From positions 1 through 41,212 of the forward strand of contig CALXXX010000008.1 in NCBI GenBank assembly GCA_944392795.1: a stretch of DNA of 41,212 bases, in the 5' to 3' direction. The translations under genes and the position numbers were made by a program. The notes below the pieces were generated by a model. It saw nothing but the letters and a program-made list of their open reading frames with translations, did no database searches and was not told the origin of the DNA. The DNA is from an uncultured Alphaproteobacteria bacterium (lineage in GTDB: Bacteria > Pseudomonadota > Alphaproteobacteria > CAAHEQ01 > UBA3637). Below are positions 25,701 to 33,510 of this stretch, one piece after another (the stretch's first letter is position 1; every line of letters starts with the position of its first letter).

Positions 25701-26985
25701 ATGTAATATTTCCTGTGGAAAAATCAATTTGTTTATAGGTAGAAGTAATTGATTGAGAATTAAAGCTACCATTATTTAAGAAGGTAATAGATGAAACGGG
25801 GTTTGGATTTTCTTCAGTCGCTGCCGGTGCTGTTAAGGTAATATTTCCGCCTTGGTTAATAAAAGAAGAATCATTTTGAAAGCTAATATTTTCTCCGGTC
25901 ATCTCAGCGGCATTCAGATTTTGAAGATTGTTAGCTTCTCCTAAAATTAAATTACCCACATTCATAGAGCTGACTTTATTATTTGCCGGATATTCGACTT
26001 CTACAACAGTAGGTTCTCCGTTTTCTTCCTTACTTGGTATAGAAATTTCAATTTTGGGAGCTTTCAATTCTAATTCGTACTCAGAACCATTGATAATTGT
26101 TGTGTTAGCTCCAGTTGTAAAAGTGTTGTTTACATTAAAAATACCACCCATATTATTGAGAATAGATGAATTGTTTCCAACAGTTAAAACATCTGTTTCA
26201 ATTTGACGAACCATCGTATCATCTGTCTCTCCTTCATATGGGCTCATATAATTATGGATAAATGCATTTTCTCCCATTTCAATAGATTTATTTTGAATCG
26301 TTCCTCCATTATGAATAACGCCATTTTGAGTAAAAATTAAATTATCCGTTGATAATGTATTATTTGTAGAAGGTAAAATATCATACTTATCTTCACCAAC
26401 ACCTGTAGCAAAATGGATATCTCCGTTATTTAAAACGCCATTTTTGCCAAAAGAGATAATATTATCGTCATCATCTCCTGTTGTTTTATTCACCATATTT
26501 CCTGAGTTACTGATATAAGCATTATCTCCGATTAAAACTGTTCCACCGATTGTTCCATAGTTGTTTAGGATGCTGCCATCAGTCTCTTTTAGTTGAATCC
26601 GCTCAATTGTTCCATAGTTCTCAATATCCGCAGATACAGGCCGCCCACGATAAACCGTAGAGAAGATGCCGTATCCAGCATTTAAACCTGTTCCTGAAAC
26701 CAGCATATTTCCTGTATTAACAATGCTTGTAGCGGGAAGAGGATCTGTTCCATTTAAATGAAGAACATAACCATTTTGGCTTGTCAAAGTATAATTGTTT
26801 GTGAAAGAAAAAGGTGTTCCATTGCTTTGATAGATGTTTGTATCACCCGTCGCAGTTTCATCATTTTGTGTTTCTGTTGTACCTGTAATAATGTGAAGAG
26901 CATCAGCCCACACATTTTGCGGACAAGAAAGTAAAGTTCCAATCAATAACGAAAAAGTCCATTTTGCTCGCATGACAAGCCCCAT
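22711..26985 (-). CDS. Autotransporter (type V secretion) with beta-helix passenger
   Basis: 1424 residues. Signal peptide RAKWTFSLLIGTLLSCPQNVWA. Residues about 30-1050 are an Asn/Thr/Ser/Gly-rich passenger made of imperfect repeats with themes like LNNGDI, TMGDNATI, NNTGTI and LGNNG, as in pectate-lyase-type beta-helices. Two Cys (ETCDQFGECRGG) interrupt it near residue 570. From about residue 1150 (GGVWVKPYALMM) comes the outer-membrane beta-barrel, ending in LQYTHAF, with the terminal Phe recognised by the BAM machinery. Function of the passenger (adhesin, protease or other) cannot be read; no catalytic triad is obvious. ATG codons at 26985 and 26973 are both possible starts. Divergent from the porin gene. 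Confidence 0.92.
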   Translation of the reverse strand: MGLVMRAKWTFSLLIGTLLSCPQNVWADALHIITGTTETQNDETATGDTNIYQSNGTPFSFTNNYTLTSQNGYVLHLNGTDPLPATSIVNTGNMLVSGTGLNAGYGIFSTVYRGRPVSADIENYGTIERIQLKETDGSILNNYGTIGGTVLIGDNAYISNSGNMVNKTTGDDDDNIISFGKNGVLNNGDIHFATGVGEDKYDILPSTNNTLSTDNLIFTQNGVIHNGGTIQNKSIEMGENAFIHNYMSPYEGETDDTMVRQIETDVLTVGNNSSILNNMGGIFNVNNTFTTGANTTIINGSEYELELKAPKIEISIPSKEENGEPTVVEVEYPANNKVSSMNVGNLILGEANNLQNLNAAEMTGENISFQNDSSFINQGGNITLTAPAATEENPNPVSSITFLNNGSFNSQSITSTYKQIDFSTGNITSTLNLNKATTEVDEWTMGDNATIDLVGAEIISNNLTMGDNASITGEQFSYTNQDGEENFIDALLDVENTISLGNNGLIASEGLNIQTNKILFQDKGTFENSSSVVASELTMGNEATITTSGELKVPTTVGSTSRVYLYSSNNDETCDQFGECRGGSIMGALRKAEGSTDVQVVSSVESSYYGYLSGIIDVDSILLEKNSLQLSGDIKGVINMNSDTYLKFVGESVYIHDPIQRVEGATNTNLEIALDDTLPGDRPFYETTNTVDVDHILISSGGLSITRPVNVQDITLGANAILKVKGDYVTGDITELDEEAVNTTFTIDVGTGNIFNSSGTITLDRVTLDSGIFNVNHTIRAIKGLHPGNQEEGIELGTDTVLNINHDVYTNQLVRLSDATTPVTNTTVNLNQGTLTVDRNMDVDTLAFNGGHLKMNNKDLTNKVTVTNSVTVNNGSILSGNGMFEITNGDLTLDNGSTLAVSTQKVDEEALNVMNLMTDVTTISGSTIDLRATETDSDRISIAGTLNLGDNTKLIIRNITPGQEYEIISADSIIGSPDYFLTSFLWDNPIFRVENNSIYATVNGLKNFQEAISPVNPSVNVKEVAKALDTINSDLAADATIPTFLDKVTYADSAQTAAAMMKQLSSESYNNTHMAALRTLSVVNRNTMNVLSEIRKSSDKFTPQQKTVYNTPYYMGRSGGDYYVLQNGRYTLYSVDSTNENYAPPQSYRTDAGGVWVKPYALMMSQDDNKGISGYDYDAYGITAGFDVSFDTLSLGLMGVFGQGDLEQNDNNFKSDIDTYGLGIYGEILPGGHHFIDFYASYLVNTNDTQRKIMALNETATSSFDMTTYSGGAAYGYNIEIGKHVVLIPKVGIDYAYINSDEFTEKGSSAALKLKNEAYQSIQTPLEITALFNLGTQDVLFTPELKARWAHEFGDTEASNKSQFLGYTPWMKAEGIEIDRDIFTLGAAATLTLGGQDHFSLRYDYDFGSTFDAHNINLQYTHAF

Positions 26986-27084
26986 TTCTTAAAGAAAAGT
27001 TAATAAAACATCACTATTTATGGCATACTTTAGGAGAGGGTTCAAGTATAAAATAACTTTTTTATAAATTTCAACTTATAGTTG

Positions 27085-27112
27085 TTTACTTTTGAGATTG
27101 AAAAACTATAAT
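27085..27112 (+). promoter_or_regulatory. Candidate porin promoter
   Basis: TATAAT at 27107-27112 with TTTACT at 27085-27090, spacer 16. The -10 is perfect and the -35 weak. It lies in the 174-base gap shared with the divergent autotransporter; an untranslated leader of about 40 bases would precede the porin start. Confidence 0.45.
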
Positions 27113-27159
27113 AATAGAAATATTTTAATAAATAATGGGTAATAAATAAGGGGGAGATC

Positions 27160-28500
27160 ATGAAAAAAACAAATTATCTAACATATTCAGTTGCTCTAAT
27201 AGCGATTATGATAAATTTTCCAGGAATGGCAGAAGAAAAAGAGCCTATGGAAAGTTTGAATTCAGTATCACTTCAGGAAGAAACAATTCTTTTGGATGAA
27301 AGTAGCATAAACGCACAAGAAGTTGCTTTTGTAGATGTTGAAGAAGTAGTCCTTCAAACAAATATGCCTAAAAGTGTTCAACAGCGTCAAGAATATACTC
27401 GTAGACGTCAAAGGTTAGCAAAACAAGATAGTCTTTCTAAAAAATATGCTGATTTTAAACAAGAGTTAAGTGATAAAATGGGACTTTCATACTCTTTGGA
27501 TATTTCTATTCTAGGCCAACGAGGCGCACCGAATGGTAAAGGAACAGCATGGCAGACACAATATTATGGTAGTGTAGATTGGAATATGTATAAAAGCAAA
27601 ATTGGAGATGGATCTTTACAATTTGCTTATACAGATGTTCATTATTGGGGAAAAAGCGGAAGTTGGTTAAATAATCGTTTGGCTTTAGCAAACGAATTGA
27701 ACGATTATACTTCTAACGAGCATTATTTTGATCAATTAACTTATACTCATACATTACCTGGAGATTTAAATTGGTTATCTGTATCTTTTGGTCAATTTCC
27801 TATGTATAACTGGGATGGGACGGAATATGATTCGAATCAACAGACAAATTTTATTAACATGGCTTTATCTCAAAATGCCAGTTCGACTTATTCTTCAGCT
27901 AGTTTAGGCGGGTTTATAACAGTCACACCGAATAGTGATTGGCAATTTGTTGCAGGTTTCCAAGATGCGAATAACATAACAGGAAGTAAAATAAATACAC
28001 ATACTTTTCATGAAAAGAAATTTACAAGCTTCGTTTCTGCTTCCTTTACACCAACAATTAAAGAATTAGGAGCAGGGCAATATTCTATTTTACTTTATAA
28101 TCAACCCGGTGTAGAAGAACAGCCAGGAACGACAAATGGTTGGTCAATCAATGTTTCTCAAAGTTTCGGAGAAAAATGGGCAGTTTTCGGCCGTGTTAAT
28201 GGGAACACAGGTGTCGAACCCATTAAACAATCTTATGTTTTAGGTGCTGTATATAATAATCCTTTAAATAGAAATGCTTTAGATCAAATAGGATTTGCTA
28301 CAGCTATTAATAAGTTAAACAAGGATGTAAACGGAGCTGGAACACGTTCAGCTGAAACAGTCCTTGAGGCTTATTGGGCCTGGGGGCTTTCTAACTTTGT
28401 GACAATAACACCGGATATTCAATTTTATATCAATCCAGGATTAGATACTGACGAAAATACAGCAACAGTTGCAAGTATTCGTGCAACTTTTATGTTCTAA
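27160..28500 (+). CDS. Outer-membrane porin, OprB-like carbohydrate porin family
   Basis: 446 residues. Signal peptide up to about GMA. Residues about 25-110 are acidic then basic with a predicted helical stretch (KSVQQRQEYTRRRQRLAKQ), perhaps an N-terminal plug or a periplasmic coiled coil. The rest is a beta-barrel with alternating aromatic strands. The segment SYVLGAVYNNPLNRNALDQIGFA and the ending VTITPDIQFYINPG then IRATFMF match the OprB pattern, whose members admit sugars. GGGGGAG precedes the ATG. The terminal Phe is the usual barrel signal. Confidence 0.82.
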   Translation: MKKTNYLTYSVALIAIMINFPGMAEEKEPMESLNSVSLQEETILLDESSINAQEVAFVDVEEVVLQTNMPKSVQQRQEYTRRRQRLAKQDSLSKKYADFKQELSDKMGLSYSLDISILGQRGAPNGKGTAWQTQYYGSVDWNMYKSKIGDGSLQFAYTDVHYWGKSGSWLNNRLALANELNDYTSNEHYFDQLTYTHTLPGDLNWLSVSFGQFPMYNWDGTEYDSNQQTNFINMALSQNASSTYSSASLGGFITVTPNSDWQFVAGFQDANNITGSKINTHTFHEKKFTSFVSASFTPTIKELGAGQYSILLYNQPGVEEQPGTTNGWSINVSQSFGEKWAVFGRVNGNTGVEPIKQSYVLGAVYNNPLNRNALDQIGFATAINKLNKDVNGAGTRSAETVLEAYWAWGLSNFVTITPDIQFYINPGLDTDENTATVASIRATFMF

Positions 28501-28533
28501 AAGCAGGCTAAAAGCAATTATTTTTTAGTATAA

Positions 28534-28571
28534 AAAGGAGTAAGCATTTGTTAAAAAGCGCTTGCTCCTTT
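28534..28571 (+). terminator. Hairpin after the porin gene
   Basis: Twelve-base stem with one G-T pair, AAAGGAGTAAGC (28534-28545) against GCTTGCTCCTTT (28560-28571), loop of 14. It is followed by a short T-rich stretch rather than a long T run. Likely terminator between the porin and murJ. Confidence 0.55.
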
Positions 28572-28596
28572 ATTTAAAATCGATTATAACACTACT

Positions 28597-30180
28597 ATGT
28601 CTTTGATAAAGTCCATAGCCACTTTAAGTGGGTTTACTTTGCTAAGCCGATTAATCGGTTTTTTGCGAGATATTTTGATTGCTCGTTTTTTGGGAGCGAC
28701 AATGTTAGCTGACGCTTTTTTTGTTGCATTGCGTTTTCCTAACTTATTTAGAAGTTTATTTGCAGAAGGCACATTAAATGTTTCTTTTGTTCCATTATTT
28801 TCTCAAGTTATGAAAGAAAAGGGGAAAGAGGGAGCAAAACAGTTTGCAAAAGATGCTTTTAGCTTATTGTTTTACATTTTGTTATTTTTTACGCTTGTTA
28901 TAGAGCTGATTATGCCATGGGCAACTCTCGTTTTAGCTCCCGGATTTGAAGAAATTCCAGGTAAAATAGAAGTAACAACATATTTAAGCCGCATTACTTT
29001 TCCTTTTTTGATGGCAGTTTCTTTAGTTTCTTTATTATCAGGTATATTAAATTCAGTTGGAAAATTTGCAGCAGCTGCATTTGCTCCCTCTATTTTAAAT
29101 TTGATGATGATTCTTTTTCTTCTAATTGGAACACCCTTTATGGAAAACTCTGCGCAAGCCTTAGCTTGGGGTGTTTTTTGGGCCGGTGTTTGCGAATTTC
29201 TATGGCTTTTATGGAATGTATATAAAGCTGGCTTTTTCTTTGGTTTAAAAGGTCCTTTTAAGACTTTGTGTCATATTTCAAGGGAACTAAAAACTTTATT
29301 TAAACGGATGTTGCCAGGTGTTTTTGGCTCCGGCGTTTATCAGATCAATCTGTTTTTAGATACTTTTTTTGTTTCTTTTGTGGGTGCAGGAGCTGTTTCC
29401 TGGTTAAATTATGCACACCACTTATTTCAATTGCCTATAGGAATTATCGGCGTCGCAGTAGGGACAGCTTTATTACCTTTTTTGTCTCGTTATTTGCATG
29501 AAGGAAAGTATCAAAAAGCACTTCATGATCTTAATAGAGGTTTAGAAGTTTCGCTTGTTATGTCAATAGCATCTATGCTTGGACTAGTTATTCTAGCTGT
29601 TCCAATTGTTTCTGTTCTGTTCGAGCGAGGCGCTTTTACATTTCAAGAAACAATTCCAACTGCACGTGCATTGCAAGCTTTTGCGATCGGTCTTCCCGCA
29701 TATATGCTAACGAAGGCTTTAGCTCCTTTCTTTTATGCCAGAGGAGATACAAAAACACCTGTTAAAATAGCATCTCTCGGTGTTTCTATTAATGCAATAT
29801 TATGCATAATCTTTATGCAGTTTTGGGGGCATGTTGGAATTGCTTTAGCAACGGGAATCACAGTATGGATTAACGCGTTTCAATATGTCTTTCTATTAAG
29901 GAAAAAAGGGGATTTTAAATTAGATATTTTGTTTAAATATCGCTCTGTACGTATTTTAATTTCAGGAGGAGTGATGGCTGTCTTTTTATTGGTTTCTGTT
30001 TTCTTTTTAAATAATATTTATCAAAATTGGCTTCATCTTCCCCACTTTATTCCGTTTATTCTCTTGTCTGTTTTAATCTTCGGTGCTATGATAACTTACT
30101 TTGGAGCACTTTTGCTGATGAAGGGAATTCGAGTAAAAGAAATGAAGCGTTTTTTGACACGTAAAAAAGAGCCGGTTTAG
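28597..30180 (+). CDS. murJ: Lipid II flippase MurJ
   Basis: 527 residues with about 14 membrane segments. Flips the peptidoglycan precursor lipid II across the inner membrane. N-terminal GFTLLSRLIGFLRDILIARFLGA is characteristic, as are FRSLFAEGTLNVSFVPLF and the PxxxAPFFYARGDTKTP region (LTKALAPFFYARGDTKTPV) near residue 370. Full-length. The ribosome site is weak. A 30-base gap follows before the DUF2333 gene. Confidence 0.95.
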   Translation: MSLIKSIATLSGFTLLSRLIGFLRDILIARFLGATMLADAFFVALRFPNLFRSLFAEGTLNVSFVPLFSQVMKEKGKEGAKQFAKDAFSLLFYILLFFTLVIELIMPWATLVLAPGFEEIPGKIEVTTYLSRITFPFLMAVSLVSLLSGILNSVGKFAAAAFAPSILNLMMILFLLIGTPFMENSAQALAWGVFWAGVCEFLWLLWNVYKAGFFFGLKGPFKTLCHISRELKTLFKRMLPGVFGSGVYQINLFLDTFFVSFVGAGAVSWLNYAHHLFQLPIGIIGVAVGTALLPFLSRYLHEGKYQKALHDLNRGLEVSLVMSIASMLGLVILAVPIVSVLFERGAFTFQETIPTARALQAFAIGLPAYMLTKALAPFFYARGDTKTPVKIASLGVSINAILCIIFMQFWGHVGIALATGITVWINAFQYVFLLRKKGDFKLDILFKYRSVRILISGGVMAVFLLVSVFFLNNIYQNWLHLPHFIPFILLSVLIFGAMITYFGALLLMKGIRVKEMKRFLTRKKEPV

Positions 30181-30210
30181 CTGATGAAATAAAAATATAA
30201 GAGGATAGAG

Positions 30211-31263
30211 ATGAAAAAAAATAAAAATAAAAAAATTTTTTTATTTCAAAATCTTAAAAGATTTTTTTCATCTTTTTCATTAACTAAATTTAAGCCTCTT
30301 TTTCAAAAATGGCTGATAAATTTTATTCGATATTTATCATTAGCATATAAAAAACCATCCGCTTTTTTAAAACTGACATTGTCTTTTATTTTTATGTGGT
30401 GGAAACGGCTGTTGATTGTTTTTATCATTTTAGTGTTTGTTTTATATCCTTTTATAGCATTACGTTCGGAAAAAATAGATGTAAATCCTTATTTTTCCGG
30501 AGAAAAAGTTATGGCACCTGCTTCACAAGCTGTAGAAACGGCAAAAGCTTTAATTACACGAGAGGTTTCTGAATATGGGTGGAAAGCAAATTTGCCTTAT
30601 CTGTTTCCTTCAGCTATGTTAGATAATATGCCATCATTTCAACAGGGAATTATTCATGCCTTGTCAGTATTTTCGTCGAGCTTAAATACACCTCAAACAC
30701 AAAAAGCAGCTTATTTATTATCGTTACCTGGAAATGTTTGGTATGTGAATTTTTCTTCTTATTTGAAGCCCTCCGTCCCATCAACTCGCTCTTACCGTAA
30801 AGCTAGAAGTTACTTAAAGGCATATAATTTAGATTTAAGTCGTGGAAAAGAACAATGGAATGATACGCAAGAAAGGTTACTTTTGATTTTGTCTCATGTG
30901 GCAACGGATATGATCAAAAGTATTGATATGGCAGAAACACAAATTGAAAATGATTCTTTTTTAGACTTTAAAGCGGATAATTTATTTTATTTTATTAAAG
31001 GGCAGGGCTACGCTTACGCATTGTTGCTGAGAGATTTGCAAACAGACTTTGAAAATCAGGTAATTACTCCAGATATTAAAGGAAAATTTGAAGATACTAT
31101 TTATACTTTTATGCAACTTTACAACTATCAACCTTTATGGATTATTAATGGAGCGCCAGATGGTTTCTTCCCATCTCATTTGATGGTTCAGGCTTTTTAT
31201 ACAACAACTACTGTATTAGCTTTACGAGATCTTATGCAGGAAATAAAGGAAACAAATAAATGA
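30211..31263 (+). CDS. DUF2333 family membrane protein
   Basis: 350 residues, function unknown. A strongly basic N-terminus of about 60 residues, one membrane segment (LLIVFIILVFVLYPFIAL, near residue 70), and a mostly helical periplasmic domain. The segment LFPSAMLDNMPSFQQGIIHAL fits DUF2333, known from proteobacteria. GAGGATAGAG precedes the ATG. Its stop overlaps the next start as ATGA, so it is co-translated with the NifU-like gene. The murJ and Bax-like neighbours suggest a cell-envelope role. Confidence 0.75.
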   Translation: MKKNKNKKIFLFQNLKRFFSSFSLTKFKPLFQKWLINFIRYLSLAYKKPSAFLKLTLSFIFMWWKRLLIVFIILVFVLYPFIALRSEKIDVNPYFSGEKVMAPASQAVETAKALITREVSEYGWKANLPYLFPSAMLDNMPSFQQGIIHALSVFSSSLNTPQTQKAAYLLSLPGNVWYVNFSSYLKPSVPSTRSYRKARSYLKAYNLDLSRGKEQWNDTQERLLLILSHVATDMIKSIDMAETQIENDSFLDFKADNLFYFIKGQGYAYALLLRDLQTDFENQVITPDIKGKFEDTIYTFMQLYNYQPLWIINGAPDGFFPSHLMVQAFYTTTTVLALRDLMQEIKETNK

Positions 31264-31529
31264 CGGAAATGACACAAGAAGAGTTGGAAAATATTATTCA
31301 AAATATTATTCAAATTCGTATACGACCTGTTCTTCAAGCACATGGCGGCGATATCGTTTACAAAGAGTTTAAAGAAGGTATTGTTTATGTTGAACTCCAG
31401 GGAGCTTGTCAAGGTTGCCCTGGAGCAATAGAAACTTTAAAAGGAAATGTTGAACATTTCTTAAAAATTTTGTTACCTGAAATTAAGGCTGTTCAAGATA
31501 TCAATATGCGGTCAGAAAAGGAAAACTGA
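31260..31529 (+). CDS. NifU-like Fe-S scaffold domain protein
   Basis: 89 residues, a stand-alone C-terminal NifU domain. The start IIQIRIRPVLQAHGGDIVYKEF and the CxxC motif LQGACQGCPGAIETLK are diagnostic. Such proteins carry a [4Fe-4S] cluster between subunits and deliver it to target proteins, of which there are many here (hydrogenase, PFOR). Coupled to DUF2333 by an ATGA overlap. Confidence 0.92.
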   Translation: MTEMTQEELENIIQNIIQIRIRPVLQAHGGDIVYKEFKEGIVYVELQGACQGCPGAIETLKGNVEHFLKILLPEIKAVQDINMRSEKEN

Positions 31530-31531
31530 AA

Positions 31532-32398
31532 ATGACAAAAGTTTATCTTCCTGTTATTTTAGGTGTTCTTTTACTTTGGGGCATATTAGAAGGTGTCGTT
31601 TATTTTTATCAAGAAAGAGAACATTCTGTTCCTGTTGCTACGATGGAATTAAGTGAAAACATGATATCAGATAAACGTGTTTTTACTCAGGTTAAGTCAA
31701 CGAAAGAGTTGGCAGAGAAATTTAAAAATTTTAACCGCTTATCAGTTCCTCGAATTTATATTGAAAATTTTCCGGATGATTTCTCATGGAATGCAGATCC
31801 TGCTTTATTTGTAAAAACTCTTTTACCTTATATTCTTTATGAAAATGAACAATTGGAAGCAGAACGCAAGAAATTATTTAATATTTCTACAAAAATATTC
31901 AATAATCAAGAACTTACGGAACAAGAGAAATTATTTTTTAATGCACTTGTGACAAAGTATGAAGTTTTTGAAGTTGGACCTGTTAGCCAAGCTCATGAGT
32001 TGTTACAACGTGTTGATAAAGTATCGCCTTCATTAGCAATGGCACAGGCTTTAGATACAACTCAAGGTGGAAAAATTAATTTAGATGGACCTTTTGGTAT
32101 TTATAAATGGAATAAAGAGGGACTTTATGATCGAGAACGCTATGCAACCTTGGATGAGGCAGTTAAAGAATATGTTTCTCAATTAAATAAGGCAGAGTCT
32201 TATTATCGATGGCGTCTTTTAAGAACAATTCATCGTCCGACAAAATATTCTTTACCAGGTCGAGTTTTTTTGAAAGGCTTAGCACCATATGAGCCGGACA
32301 ATCCTAATTATATTGAACGTATTCGAGATGTTTATAATAAATACTTGTTAGATAATTTAGATTTTTCGAAATTTGAAGAGGAGAAAAATAATGTATGA
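31532..32398 (+). CDS. Bax/glucosaminidase-like membrane-anchored protein, probable pseudoenzyme
   Basis: 288 residues. N-terminal membrane anchor (VILGVLLLWGILEGVVYFY), linker, then a domain resembling Bax/FlgJ-type N-acetylglucosaminidases: ALFVKTLLPYILYENEQLEAER, ELTEQEKLFFNALVTKY, LLQRVDKVSPSLAMAQAL and FGIYKW. In active relatives PSLALAQAANES is followed by WG, with the catalytic Glu in NES. Here the matching stretch is AQALDTTQGG, so the Glu is absent. It may bind peptidoglycan without cutting. Starts two bases after the NifU-like stop and overlaps the DUF192 gene by eight bases. Confidence 0.65.
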   Translation: MTKVYLPVILGVLLLWGILEGVVYFYQEREHSVPVATMELSENMISDKRVFTQVKSTKELAEKFKNFNRLSVPRIYIENFPDDFSWNADPALFVKTLLPYILYENEQLEAERKKLFNISTKIFNNQELTEQEKLFFNALVTKYEVFEVGPVSQAHELLQRVDKVSPSLAMAQALDTTQGGKINLDGPFGIYKWNKEGLYDRERYATLDEAVKEYVSQLNKAESYYRWRLLRTIHRPTKYSLPGRVFLKGLAPYEPDNPNYIERIRDVYNKYLLDNLDFSKFEEEKNNV

Positions 32399-32873
32399 AA
32401 GTGGAATGTCTAAAACAGCTAAAGTTTTATTTTTTATAATTGTTGGTTTTTTAGCCTATTTTTTAATTACCTTAGGAGGCTGCAGTCAGAATCCCTATCA
32501 AACTCCTATAGAAATAGTCGATAACGCTGGACAGTCTAAAGTCGTTTTTTATATTGAAGAAGCTGATACTTCGGAAAAAGCCAAAAAAGGGTTGATGTTT
32601 CGTGAGAGTATGCCAGAAAATGCCGGAATGACATTCACATTAACAGAACCGCGTGTTTTAAAAATGTGGATGAAAAATACACTTATTCCATTAGATATGC
32701 TTTTTTATGACGAAGATGGGGTTATTGTTGAAATTATAGAGGGAGCAAAACCTATGGATTTAACTCCAATAGGTCCAGATTATCCAGTGATGGGCGTAAT
32801 TGAGATAAATGCGGGTTCTGTTCAGAAGTTTAATCTTGTCAAAGGTGATAAAATAAAGAATTTAAAAAAATAA
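32391..32873 (+). CDS. DUF192 family lipoprotein
   Basis: About 160 residues. A hydrophobic N-terminus ends in ITLGGC, a fair lipobox, so the protein is probably lipid-anchored in the envelope. The DUF192 domain covers most of the rest: KAKKGLMFRESMP, GMTFTLTEPRVLKMWMKNT, PLDMLFYDEDG and VIEINAGSV. Function of the family is unknown. The ATG at 32391 follows GAGGAG; the frame is also open to 32373, which lacks such a site. Last gene of the murJ-DUF2333-NifU-Bax-DUF192 run. Confidence 0.88.
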   Translation: MYESGMSKTAKVLFFIIVGFLAYFLITLGGCSQNPYQTPIEIVDNAGQSKVVFYIEEADTSEKAKKGLMFRESMPENAGMTFTLTEPRVLKMWMKNTLIPLDMLFYDEDGVIVEIIEGAKPMDLTPIGPDYPVMGVIEINAGSVQKFNLVKGDKIKNLKK

Positions 32874-32874
32874 T

Positions 32875-32903
32875 TTGACATGAAGTAAAGAAAAGGATAT
32901 AAG
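32875..32903 (+). promoter_or_regulatory. Sigma70 promoter of the tRNA-Pro gene
   Basis: A perfect TTGACA at 32875-32880, a 17-base spacer, TATAAG at 32898-32903, starting one base after the DUF192 stop. The tRNA begins 39 bases after the -10. Confidence 0.8.
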
Positions 32904-32942
32904 AGGTATACTTTCAATTTTAATAATGGAAGTTTTGAGTGT

Positions 32943-33019
32943 CGGGGCGTAGCTCAGCCTGGTAGAGTACTTGCTTTGGGAGCAAGGTGCCGTAGGTTCA
33001 AATCCTATCGCCCCGACCA
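32943..33019 (+). tRNA. tRNA-Pro (anticodon TGG)
   Basis: Cloverleaf by eye: acceptor CGGGGCG/CGCCCCG, D-arm with AGCTCAGCCTGGTAGAGT, anticodon stem CTTGC/GCAAG with loop TTTGGGA (anticodon TGG at 32977-32979), T-arm with GGTTCAAATCC, and an encoded ACCA end. The start C and the GG-rich acceptor are typical of bacterial proline tRNAs. It lies just upstream of a restriction-modification operon. Confidence 0.95.
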
Positions 33020-33026
33020 ATATAAG

Positions 33027-33056
33027 AAAGCGGAAGTTTATACTTTCGCTTTTTTT
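33027..33056 (+). terminator. Terminator after tRNA-Pro
   Basis: Stem AAAGCGGAAG (33027-33036) against CTTTCGCTTT (33043-33052), one G-T pair, six-base loop, then T to 33056. Confidence 0.85.
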
Positions 33057-33510
33057 GTTGTCCAATTCCCCTGCAAAGCCCTAGGACAGCCAACTGCTGA
33101 AAAGTGATTTTATACCAAAATCGATGTGGTTGCCGAGATTTTTCCAAATTGATATATACTTTTGCCCGAATATATATACCTTGTGCAATGTGATTTTTTC
33201 GCCAGAGCCACTTGACCGTAAGTTATTGTTTTTGAATAATTGATTATAATGGTATAATATCAACTTTCCTCATCCTACCGAGTAGCGGTTAGTTTGTAAT
33301 TCCCAAAACTGATACCGCCACTTATATGCACCCCTCAAAGCCTTACTTTATAAGGGATTTCCATTTTTTATAACTTGCACACATGGTGTTTGGGGCATAT
33401 AAAGAGATTTTCATTTTTTTTTGAAAAAATGACTATTTTCTTGTAATTTTAGGTAGAAGTCATTAAAATGTGACGGATTATAATTTTATGCTGATAAATG
33501 AGGTGTTTTC
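33057..33510. other. Non-coding stretch between tRNA-Pro and the restriction operon
   Basis: No convincing gene in these 454 bases. A broken inverted repeat (GCGGT..GTTT at 33285-33294 against AAAC..ACCGC at 33306-33318) is visible. TATAAT at 33479-33484 could be the -10 of the mod promoter, without a good -35. GAGGT at 33500-33504 is the mod ribosome site. No second copy of the tRNA 3' end was seen here; an integration scar remains possible, since the other island end lies outside the window. Confidence 0.4.

Noticed and set aside
24113-26206. Plus-strand ORFs of up to 146 codons opposite the autotransporter
   Set aside because: Shadows of the repetitive passenger coding sequence, without ribosome sites or plausible protein features.
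32862-33065. A 67-codon minus-strand ORF overlapping the tRNA (contains GAIGFEPTAPCSQSK)
   Set aside because: It is the antisense of tRNA-Pro and its promoter. This peptide type is a familiar false gene call over tRNA genes.
33285-33318. Broken inverted repeat as an attachment site
   Set aside because: The arms are short and interrupted, and no partner copy was found in the window.
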